Shown piece by piece: positions 7,187 through 14,098 of a DNA stretch of 17,364 nt. The notes below the pieces were generated by a model. That model saw only the letters and a list, made by a program, of their open reading frames with translations. It did not search any database and was not told the origin of the DNA. Each line of letters opens with the position of its first letter. The stretch's first letter is position 1. Source of the DNA: Ruminococcus sp. UBA1394 (GTDB lineage Bacteria; Bacillota; Clostridia; Oscillospirales; Ruminococcaceae); assembly GCA_002305725.1 (NCBI GenBank), contig DBQM01000052.1:1-17364 (forward strand), written 5' to 3'. Position numbers and translations under genes: made by a program.

Positions 7187-9334
7187 ATGAATATCAAAAA
7201 ACGTTTTTTGGCAGCAGTTTTGTCAGTATCAGTTATATCCGCCTGCAGTCTTACTGTTTTGTCAGATAATATGCTGAGTAAATCCATAGTAACTTATGTG
7301 TCAGCGGCACAGGAATTTAACTATACTACCCAATCAGGAAATGCCTATATCACCGGATATAACGGAACAGCAACTGATGTGGTTGTCCCGGCAGTTATTG
7401 ATGACCATCCGGTAACAAAAATAAAACAGGAGGCATTTGCAAACAAGACGAGAATAACAAGTGTTGTTCTGCCGGACAGTATTGATTTAATTGAGGATAA
7501 GGCATTCTACGGCTGTACAAGTCTTACATCAGTGAATATGCCGGCTTCACTGACTAAAATCGGAGGATTTTCATTCAGCCAGACAAACATTCAGTCACTT
7601 GATTTGCCGGAGGGTTTAACTGAGATTGGAAAGTTTGCTTTTTCATCGTGTACAAATCTGTCATCGGTAATCATTCCGGAAAGCATAAAAACAATGTATC
7701 CGTCAATATTTTCGGGCTGTACAAACCTTACAGCGGCAAGTCTGCCTGATAATTTAACTGAGATACCTAATTATGCATTTAATAATTGTGAAAAACTTGA
7801 AACAATCAGCATTCCGGAAAGTGTTCAGATAATAGGACAGAATGCTTTTTCCGGCTGTAAAGTTCTTTCAGAAGTGATTTTGCCCCCGGAACTGACTCAA
7901 ATATCAGAGAGTACGTTTCAGAACTGTATAAGCATTCAGTCGGTTGATGTTCCGGATAATGTTGAAATAATCGGAAAATTTGCATTTCAGGGATGTGTGA
8001 ATTTACAGACAATCAATACATCTCCGGTTTTATCAGTAATTAACGAGGGTGCTTTTAAAGGCTGCACAAATCTTCAGGCAATAGACCTTCCCGAAAATAT
8101 GACTTATATCGGAAAAAATGCCTTTCGCAGCTGTACCGCTCTGCAGTCAGTAAATATACCGGAAGGTGTGACATTTCTTGGAGAAAGTGCATTCCAGGAC
8201 TGCACAGGTCTTAAAGAAGCAAGCCTGCCGGATTCAATGACTGATATTCCAGTAAGAGCCTTTTATAATTGCTCAGCTCTTGAGAGCGTATTAATACCAG
8301 AAAGTATTACCAATGTCAGTACAAAAGCATTCTATGAATGTAACAGTCTTTCCTCAGTGACTATGCCGGGGGTAATAACAATAGATTCATTAGCTTTTAC
8401 ATATTGTTCTGCATTGAGTACAATTGAACTTCCAAATGTTGTTTCTGTGGGGACTTCTGCTTTTGCAGACTGCCAAAATCTCGAAAGCATAGAAATTAAC
8501 CTTGATTCAGAATTAGAAGTGGGAGTATTTGACAACTGTTCAATGCTGCAGTACATAAATTCAATTAAAGTGACTTTAGTTGATGAAAATGGCTGTCCGT
8601 ACTTTGATGAAAAGCTTGAATCATATGTTATGGATAATTTTCGTTCAGACAATAATACAGGATTTATAAATTCATATATTGAGTATGAAACGAAATATAT
8701 CGTTGGACAGATTACAACAGACAGCATGACTGACATAGAAAAAGCGGCTGCTCTGCATGACTGGGTGTGCAATAAGGTGGATTATGATTATTCCGGGGAG
8801 GTTAAACCTGAGAATGGCGTTGACTCTGCGATTTTCTTAAATGATCTTGCAGTATGCGAGGGATATGCCCATGGTTACTGTCTGCTTCTTCAGGCGGCAG
8901 GAATCGAATCCTATTATATCAGCGGTACAGTAGCTGATTCCGGAGAAGGTCATATGTGGAATATAATTAAGCTTGATGACCATTATTTTCATGTTGACTG
9001 CTGCTGGGACGACATTACAGATACAAAATACGGTTATTTTCTGATGAACGATGAACAGATATCACAAAGCAGATATGGCTGGGTACTTAATACGCCGACT
9101 TCTGTTCTTTATCAGTATGTTCAGAATAATCTCCCGGTCTGCACTTATGCAATAGGTGACGTGAATAAGGACGGTTCTTCTGACAGCAGTGATGCGGCTC
9201 TGCTCCAGAAATATCTTGTAAATAAATCTGAGATAGCAGGCGGTGATTCAGTTCTTGCCAATCCTACTCATGATGGTAATGTAAATGTTTTTGATGTGAT
9301 ATCGCTTAAAAGAACAAGTTTAGATGCTGAATAA
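7187..9334 (+). CDS. Secreted BspA-type leucine-rich-repeat protein with transglutaminase-like and dockerin domains
   Basis: A 715-residue exported protein. A signal peptide (basic NIKKR, hydrophobic core, probable cleavage near VSA at 38-40) is followed by about 16 LRR_5 (BspA-like) repeats of roughly 23 residues, with the pattern LPxxxTxIGxxAFxxCxxL, covering about residues 60-445. Next comes a transglutaminase-like cysteine-protease-fold domain with a visible triad: Cys557 (AVCEGYA), His589 (GHMWNII) and Asp604 (HVDCCW). The C-terminus (657-715) is a type I dockerin: loop one is DVNKDGSSDSSD, loop two is the degenerate NPTHDGNVNVFD. This implies attachment to a cohesin scaffold or cell surface. 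The start is 15 bases after the U32 stop with a GAGAAAGTGG element, and no terminator intervenes. Its substrate is unknown. Confidence 0.92.
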   Translation: MNIKKRFLAAVLSVSVISACSLTVLSDNMLSKSIVTYVSAAQEFNYTTQSGNAYITGYNGTATDVVVPAVIDDHPVTKIKQEAFANKTRITSVVLPDSIDLIEDKAFYGCTSLTSVNMPASLTKIGGFSFSQTNIQSLDLPEGLTEIGKFAFSSCTNLSSVIIPESIKTMYPSIFSGCTNLTAASLPDNLTEIPNYAFNNCEKLETISIPESVQIIGQNAFSGCKVLSEVILPPELTQISESTFQNCISIQSVDVPDNVEIIGKFAFQGCVNLQTINTSPVLSVINEGAFKGCTNLQAIDLPENMTYIGKNAFRSCTALQSVNIPEGVTFLGESAFQDCTGLKEASLPDSMTDIPVRAFYNCSALESVLIPESITNVSTKAFYECNSLSSVTMPGVITIDSLAFTYCSALSTIELPNVVSVGTSAFADCQNLESIEINLDSELEVGVFDNCSMLQYINSIKVTLVDENGCPYFDEKLESYVMDNFRSDNNTGFINSYIEYETKYIVGQITTDSMTDIEKAAALHDWVCNKVDYDYSGEVKPENGVDSAIFLNDLAVCEGYAHGYCLLLQAAGIESYYISGTVADSGEGHMWNIIKLDDHYFHVDCCWDDITDTKYGYFLMNDEQISQSRYGWVLNTPTSVLYQYVQNNLPVCTYAIGDVNKDGSSDSSDAALLQKYLVNKSEIAGGDSVLANPTHDGNVNVFDVISLKRTSLDAE

Positions 9335-9351
9335 TCAGAAAGGCTGTAAAA

Positions 9352-10371
9352 ATGATCAGATTACTGCTTGCACTTATCATTGCCATATCTTCAATCCCCG
9401 ATTATCCATATGTTCCGGGTGATGAACTGAATACTGAACCTGTTTTATACAACGAGGTTTCAGCGGCAGTCAACGCTTATGAGGAATATGTTGACAGTGT
9501 GCCGTACATGGAGGAAAACTGTACTTTCAGTCTGATTTACATTGATGAAGATGAAATTCCGGAGCTGGTGGTATATGGCTGCTGTGAGGCTGACGGAACA
9601 ACAATATGCTGCTATTATAACGGCGAAGTTCATGAAAAACATCTCAGTAGGCTTGAATTCACCTATATAGAAAAGGAAAATCTTATTTGCAACGGCGCAG
9701 GACATATGGACGTTTACTATGACCATGTATATAAGATCGAAGACGGAGAATTTGTCGAAGTCGGAATGGGAGATTATGGCGGTAATCAGTATATAGGGAC
9801 TTATTACAAGTGGAATGATGTCAGCGTTTCTGAGGAGGAATATTATAAAGAACTGAACGCAGTCTATGACAAAAGCAGGGATATAACTCCTCTGGGTTAC
9901 TATGATTCCGTTGAAACGGCATATCAGAATCTGGAATCGTATTCATCAGCACTTCAAAAGCTGTATTTAACCACAGACAGCAGTATATCCGAGGCAATCA
10001 GCGCTTTTGAAACTTATTTTGACAGCCAGTCGGCAAAATATTGCCAGTTGATTTATATTGATGATGATAATATTCCGGAATTGTTTACCATGTCGGGTGG
10101 GGAAGAACAGAATATTAAGTTGTGCTGTTACAGTAAAGGAAAAATAGTTGAGCATGAACTTCCTTTCTATAGTTTCCTTCACTATATAGAAAAAGAAAAT
10201 ATTTTCTATATCACAAATGGAAAAGAAGATATTGTTTATACTCTTTCTGATAGTGAATTAACTGAAATTTCAGCCGATAAGCGTACAACTATAGACGAAA
10301 AGGGAGAAACTGTATGGTGCAGCTGTAAGTCAGTAGAGGACGCATTTCTGCGGCTGAATTTACCAAATTAA
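9352..10371 (+). CDS. Probable secreted protein with two copies of an IDxDxIPEL module
   Basis: I do not recognise a named family. The 339-residue protein begins with a short hydrophobic segment (IRLLLALIIAISS), a probable signal peptide or anchor. It is an internal duplication: about residues 36-197 and 212-338 share an NAYEEYVDS/SAFETYFDS start, LIYIDEDEIPEL (61-72) matching LIYIDDDNIPEL (233-244), a CCYYNGEV/CCYSKGKI strand, YIEKENL/YIEKENI, and a closing SVETAY/SVEDAF. The acidic DxDxIPEL stretch recalls calcium-binding beta-propeller-like motifs in other clostridial exported proteins, but calcium binding is not shown. AAAGG (9339-9343) lies eight bases before the ATG and the LRR-dockerin gene ends 17 bases upstream, so the two exported proteins are probably co-expressed. 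Confidence 0.8.
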   Translation: MIRLLLALIIAISSIPDYPYVPGDELNTEPVLYNEVSAAVNAYEEYVDSVPYMEENCTFSLIYIDEDEIPELVVYGCCEADGTTICCYYNGEVHEKHLSRLEFTYIEKENLICNGAGHMDVYYDHVYKIEDGEFVEVGMGDYGGNQYIGTYYKWNDVSVSEEEYYKELNAVYDKSRDITPLGYYDSVETAYQNLESYSSALQKLYLTTDSSISEAISAFETYFDSQSAKYCQLIYIDDDNIPELFTMSGGEEQNIKLCCYSKGKIVEHELPFYSFLHYIEKENIFYITNGKEDIVYTLSDSELTEISADKRTTIDEKGETVWCSCKSVEDAFLRLNLPN

Positions 10372-10380
10372 AATTCCCAC

Positions 10381-10409
10381 TTGACAAAATCAAAAATTTG
10401 TGTTAACCT
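10381..10409 (+). promoter_or_regulatory. Promoter for the T-box leader
   Basis: A perfect -35 TTGACA (10381-10386) is followed by a 17-base spacer and TAACCT (10404-10409), a weak -10 that retains the key A and final T and carries an upstream TG at 10401-10402 (extended -10). It lies directly ahead of the T-box stem I, so transcription of the leader is expected to start near 10416. Confidence 0.65.
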
Positions 10410-10430
10410 TATTAAAGAAAATAATAAAGC

Positions 10431-10662
10431 TGTGATAAAGGAAGATTTATTGTCAGAGGTTATTCAGAGAGGTTCTGTCACCGGCTGAAAGCAGAACTAT
10501 AGCAGACAGTAAATACACCGCCTTTTGAGCTCGGTTAATACCCGACGGTTCGTTTCCGTTACAAAACGCTTATGAGGCATGGTATAGCTATATACCTGCG
10601 AATAAGGGTGGAACAGCGGTTATTATCGCCCCTTGGACTTTCTTTGTCCGAGGGGCGTTTTT
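10431..10662 (+). ncRNA. T-box riboswitch, probably threonine-specific
   Basis: Conserved elements appear in order. Stem I: AAAGG (10437-10441) pairs with CCTTT (10521-10525), and TTGTC with GACAG above the specifier loop; AGAGAGG (10466-10472) and GGCTGAAAGC (10483-10492) are the upper stem I motifs. Stem II region: CGTTA (10557-10561) and TGAGG (10573-10577). Stem III: GGTATA/TATACC (10581-10596). T-box: AGGGTGGAACAGCGG (10605-10619), one change from AGGGTGGNACCGCG. A terminator follows. The best specifier is ACC (10517-10519), one purine before the lower helix, coding for Thr and fitting thrS downstream. The bulge TGGA (10609-10612) predicts a tRNA with U73. Uncharged tRNA would stabilise the antiterminator and allow transcription. 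Specifier choice is inference; the T-box call is firm. Confidence 0.92.
10627..10662 (+). terminator. T-box regulated rho-independent terminator
   Basis: CGCCCCTTGGAC (10627-10638) pairs over 12 positions, with one T-G wobble, with GTCCGAGGGGCG (10646-10657) around the loop TTTCTTT, followed by TTTTT (10658-10662). The conserved AGCGG part of the T-box just upstream competes with it to form the antiterminator. Confidence 0.92.
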
Positions 10663-10699
10663 ATAGTGAAAGCAAAAAATAATTTTGCTTTCACTATAA
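10661..10699 (+). repeat. Perfect 17-bp inverted repeat
   Basis: TTATAGTGAAAGCAAAA (10661-10677) and TTTTGCTTTCACTATAA (10683-10699) are perfect reverse complements with the loop AATAA. It starts inside the T-tract of the T-box terminator. It is the first of three hairpins between the leader and the lipase gene. Confidence 0.9.
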
Positions 10700-10713
10700 T
10701 AATTTATTTAATT

Positions 10714-10756
10714 GCCTTGCACATCCGCTTACTTCGTAAGCTCCGTGCATATCGGC
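10714..10756 (+). repeat. Central GC-richer hairpin between the two AT-rich inverted repeats
   Basis: Nested pairing is GCC/GGC at the base, TGCAC (10718-10722) with GTGCA (10745-10749), then an asymmetric internal loop, then GCTTAC (10727-10732) with GTAAGC (10736-10741) around the loop TTC. There is no T-run, so it is not a terminator. It resembles the palindromic core of intergenic repeat elements. Confidence 0.75.
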
Positions 10757-10761
10757 TAATA

Positions 10762-10789
10762 GTAAACTAAAAAAATATTTTTAGTTTAC
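10762..10789 (+). repeat. Perfect 12-bp AT-rich inverted repeat
   Basis: GTAAACTAAAAA (10762-10773) is the exact reverse complement of TTTTTAGTTTAC (10778-10789), with the loop AATA. Its layout (A-run, AATA loop, T-run) mirrors the hairpin at 10661-10699. The lipase Shine-Dalgarno AAAGGAG (10801-10807) follows shortly. Confidence 0.85.
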
Positions 10790-10814
10790 CATATTTTGTG
10801 AAAGGAGTGATGCG

Positions 10815-12128
10815 ATGATTGTAATTCATACCGTGCTGACAGCGCTGGTTCTGAATCTGTATCTGATTTTTCAGTGTTTTGATGTTGGTGCAAAAGCTTT
10901 GTTTATACTGCTTGGGTGCATATACTTTGTAACCCTTTGCATATTTCCGGTATTTTCAAAAAAGTACGGCAGAAAAATGAGATTACTTCACGGCGGACAG
11001 GTTCTGCTGACAGTTTTTCTCATAACAGTCACGGCAGAAGTCATAATGCTTATAAGTCTGATTTTTGCAGCGGATATTCCGGCGAAAACGCTGATTATAA
11101 ATTCAGTCATTGCTGTCATAGGCGAGTTTATAATTTTCTGGGACGGCATTATCCGTGTTTACTGTACATCCACACAGCTTGGCATAAAATGGCGTGTTAT
11201 CGGAGCAATATGCGGAATGATTCCGATACTTAATATTGTAATGCTCATAAAAATCATATCGGTTACTGCCCGGGAATACCGCTTTGAGAGCATGACGGCA
11301 GAGCGTGACAGGAAACGTGCTGACCAGAAGATATGCAAAACGAAATATCCAATATTACTGGTACACGGCGTTTTCTTCCGTGACTCAAAGCTTTTTAACT
11401 ACTGGGGAAGAGTTGCTGATTCCCTTGAAAAAAACGGTGCTGAAATTTACTACGGAAACCAGCAGTCGGCGTCATCGGTTGAGGACAGCGCAAAGGAGCT
11501 TGCGGAGAGAATAAGGGAAATTACTGAAAAAAGCGGCTGTGAAAAGGTGAAGATCATCGCTCATTCCAAGGGCGGACTTGATTCAAGATACGCATTAAGC
11601 GTACTCGGCGCTGATAAATACGTCGCAAGTCTGACGACCGTAAATACTCCCCACAGAGGCTGTCTTTTTGCAGAGTACCTGTTAAACAAGGTTTCGGAAA
11701 ATATGCGAAATGCCATTGCCGATAAGTATAACAGCGCACTGAAAAAAATCGGAGACCCGAATCCTGATTTTATTGCCGCTGTAACAGACCTTACCGCCTC
11801 AGCCTGTGCAGTACTTAATGAAAAATGTCCCGACTGTGAAAATGTTTATTACCAGAGCGTAGGCTCAAAGGCGAAAAAAGCGTCCAACGGACAGTTTCCG
11901 CTGAACCTTTCATACCGGTTTGTAAAGTTTTTCGACGGTGAAAACGACGGATTGGTTTCTGCCGACGCAATGAAATGGGGGAGTAAGTTCACATTCCTTG
12001 AACCAAAAGGTAAAAGGGGTATAACCCACGGCGATGTTATTGATCTGAACCGTGAAAACATAAAGGGTTTTGATGTAAGGGAGTTTTATGTGGGACTTGT
12101 AAGAGAATTAAAAGAAAAAGGTTATTGA
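10815..12128 (+). CDS. Membrane-anchored lipase-like alpha/beta hydrolase
   Basis: A 437-residue protein with about five N-terminal membrane segments (roughly 3-20, 28-47, 61-85, 92-114, 128-148) followed by a soluble lipase-like domain. The hydrolase part shows LLVHGVFF (181-188, oxyanion region), the nucleophile elbow AHSKGG with Ser251, a likely acid Asp378 (ENDGLVS) and His405 (THGDVIDL), an order typical of triacylglycerol-lipase/esterase folds. TTVNTPHRG is a common lipase strand. The catalytic domain may face either side of the membrane; substrate is unknown. AAAGGAG lies seven bases before the ATG. The gene sits directly downstream of the T-box and 23 bases before thrS, so its expression should follow threonine tRNA charging, unusual for a lipase. 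Confidence 0.88.
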   Translation: MIVIHTVLTALVLNLYLIFQCFDVGAKALFILLGCIYFVTLCIFPVFSKKYGRKMRLLHGGQVLLTVFLITVTAEVIMLISLIFAADIPAKTLIINSVIAVIGEFIIFWDGIIRVYCTSTQLGIKWRVIGAICGMIPILNIVMLIKIISVTAREYRFESMTAERDRKRADQKICKTKYPILLVHGVFFRDSKLFNYWGRVADSLEKNGAEIYYGNQQSASSVEDSAKELAERIREITEKSGCEKVKIIAHSKGGLDSRYALSVLGADKYVASLTTVNTPHRGCLFAEYLLNKVSENMRNAIADKYNSALKKIGDPNPDFIAAVTDLTASACAVLNEKCPDCENVYYQSVGSKAKKASNGQFPLNLSYRFVKFFDGENDGLVSADAMKWGSKFTFLEPKGKRGITHGDVIDLNRENIKGFDVREFYVGLVRELKEKGY

Positions 12129-12151
12129 TAATTTTTTTGGAGGAAAATACA

Positions 12152-14098
12152 ATGATAAAATTAACATTAAAAGACGGAAGTATCCGTGAAATCGAATCAG
12201 CAGCGTCTGCCGCTGAAATTATCAAGGGAATAGGCGCAGGACTTTACAAGGCCGCCTGCTGCGTAAAAATCAACGGAGAAGTAAAAGACCTGAGAACTGT
12301 CATTGACAGCGACTGCGATTTTGAAGTAATGACTTTCGACTCAATCGAGGGCAAAAAGACTTTCTGGCACACAGCCTCACACATTCTTGCACAGGCTGTA
12401 AAAAGACTTTATCCAAACGCAAAGCTTGCAATCGGTCCTGCAATCGACAACGGTTTCTACTATGACTTCGACCTTGAAAAGCCGTTCACAGCTGAAGAGC
12501 TTACAAAGATTGAAGCTGAGATGAAGAAAATCGTCAAGGAGGGTATTCCTCTTGAAAGCTATACAATGTCACCGGCTGACGCAATAAAGGCGCTGGAAGA
12601 ACAGGGCGAGATTTACAAGGTTGAGCTTTGTAAAGAACACGCTGACAAGGGTGAGCCTATCTCATTTTATAAGCAGGGCGAATTCTCCGACCTCTGCGCA
12701 GGTCCTCACCTTATGACAACTGCACCTGTCAAGGCGTTCAAGCTGCTGTCATGTACAGGCGCATACTGGAGAGGTTCAGAAAAGAACAAGATGCTCTCCC
12801 GTGTTTATGCAACTGCTTTTCCAAAGGCATCACAGCTTGAAGAACACCTCAAAGCCCTTGAGGACGCAAAAATGCGTGACCACAACAAGCTCGGACGTGA
12901 CCTTGAGCTTTTCACAACTGTTGACTATATCGGACAGGGACTTCCGATTATTCTGCCAAAGGGTGCAAGAATTATTCAGACTCTTCAGCGCTGGGTTGAA
13001 GACGTTGAGGAAAAGCACGGCTATCTTTTAACAAAAACACCGTTCATGGCAAAGCGTGAGCTTTATAAGATTTCCGGTCACTGGGATCACTACCTTGACG
13101 GTATGTTTGTACTGGGCGATCCAAACGACGAAACAAAGGAATGTTTTGCACTTCGTCCGATGACCTGTCCTTTCCAGTATCAGGTATTTCTGAACAGACA
13201 GCGTTCATACCGTGATCTGCCGATGAGATTAGGCGAAACATCAACACTTTTCAGAAACGAAGACAGCGGCGAAATGCATGGTCTTATCCGTGTACGTCAG
13301 TTCACAATTTCCGAGGGACACCTTGTTCTCCGTCCGGAACAGCTTGAAGAAGAATTCAAGGACTGTTTGGAGCTTGCCAAGTATTTCTTAGGTACAGTCG
13401 GGCTGCTTGACGAGTGTACATTCCGTTTCTCTCAGTGGGACCCTGCAAATCCTAAGAACAAGTACGAGGGTACAGCAGAGCAGTGGGATCATGCACAGTC
13501 TGTTATGGCTAAGATTCTTGATGACCTCGGCGTAGATTATGAGATTGGTATTGACGAGGCTGCATTCTATGGTCCAAAGCTTGATATCCAGTACAAGAAC
13601 GTTTATGGCAAGGAAGACACTATTGTAACAATTCAGATTGATATGCTGCTTGCTGAAAAGTTTGGTATGGAGTATGTTGACGTTGACGGTACAAAGAAAC
13701 GTCCTTACATTATCCACAGAACATCTCTCGGCTGCTATGAGAGAACACTTGCGCTCCTTATCGAAAAGTATGCCGGCGCATTCCCGCTCTGGCTTGCACC
13801 TGAACAGGTCAGAATTATCCCTGTTGCCGACAGACACCTTGACTACTGCAATGAGATAAAGACTATGCTTGAGGGCGCAGGAATTCGTGTAACGATTGAT
13901 GACAGAGCTGAAAAGGTGGGCTACAAGATTCGTTCTGCAACAATGGATAAGCTGCCGGTTATGCTTACAATCGGCGATAAGGAAGTTGAGGAAAAGACTG
14001 TTTCTGTACGTTCAAGACGTGAGGGTGATTTGGGTTCAATGACTTCTGCACAGCTTCTTGAAAAGCTTGTTAAGGACATTGCTGATAAGGTGAGATAA
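12152..14098 (+). CDS. thrS: Threonyl-tRNA synthetase
   Basis: Charges tRNA-Thr with threonine. From ATG 12152 the protein has 648 residues, normal for ThrS: an N-terminal TGS domain (about 1-62), an editing domain with His73, His77, Cys182 and His186 at the same numbers as in Escherichia coli ThrS, the class II catalytic core, and a C-terminal anticodon-binding domain (from about LAPEQVRIIPV). Zinc ligands are Cys339 (MTCPF), His390 (ISEGHL) and His522 (IIHRTS). Motif 2 is TSTLFRNEDSGEMHGL; motif 3 is SLGCYERTLALLIEKY. Start: TTTGGAGG ends eight bases before this ATG; an earlier in-frame ATG at 12125 overlaps that site and the lipase end. No separate T-box precedes it, so control should come from the leader at 10431-10662. 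Confidence 0.98.
   Translation: MIKLTLKDGSIREIESAASAAEIIKGIGAGLYKAACCVKINGEVKDLRTVIDSDCDFEVMTFDSIEGKKTFWHTASHILAQAVKRLYPNAKLAIGPAIDNGFYYDFDLEKPFTAEELTKIEAEMKKIVKEGIPLESYTMSPADAIKALEEQGEIYKVELCKEHADKGEPISFYKQGEFSDLCAGPHLMTTAPVKAFKLLSCTGAYWRGSEKNKMLSRVYATAFPKASQLEEHLKALEDAKMRDHNKLGRDLELFTTVDYIGQGLPIILPKGARIIQTLQRWVEDVEEKHGYLLTKTPFMAKRELYKISGHWDHYLDGMFVLGDPNDETKECFALRPMTCPFQYQVFLNRQRSYRDLPMRLGETSTLFRNEDSGEMHGLIRVRQFTISEGHLVLRPEQLEEEFKDCLELAKYFLGTVGLLDECTFRFSQWDPANPKNKYEGTAEQWDHAQSVMAKILDDLGVDYEIGIDEAAFYGPKLDIQYKNVYGKEDTIVTIQIDMLLAEKFGMEYVDVDGTKKRPYIIHRTSLGCYERTLALLIEKYAGAFPLWLAPEQVRIIPVADRHLDYCNEIKTMLEGAGIRVTIDDRAEKVGYKIRSATMDKLPVMLTIGDKEVEEKTVSVRSRREGDLGSMTSAQLLEKLVKDIADKVR

Noticed and set aside
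7494..8560. Repeated DNA in the LRR gene as a mobile or recombination element
   Set aside because: The periodicity is at protein level (about 23 residues) with diverged DNA, as expected for BspA-type repeats.
8332..8772. Minus-strand open frame of about 146 codons inside the LRR gene
   Set aside because: Antisense to a clear repeat and catalytic-domain coding region; the Ser-rich translation is explained as a shadow of the repeats.
10714..10760. tRNA-like or small RNA gene suggested by the GCTTAC/GTAAGC arm
   Set aside because: No cloverleaf, T-arm consensus or CCA end can be built; it is a simple nested hairpin without promoter or terminator.
12125..12151. Upstream ATG giving a nine-residue longer ThrS
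   Set aside because: The segment contains the Shine-Dalgarno for ATG 12152, and the shorter start brings editing-site residues to the same numbers as in Escherichia coli ThrS.
13388..13837. Minus-strand open frame of about 149 codons inside thrS
   Set aside because: Lies wholly within the conserved thrS catalytic core on the opposite strand, without independent start signals.
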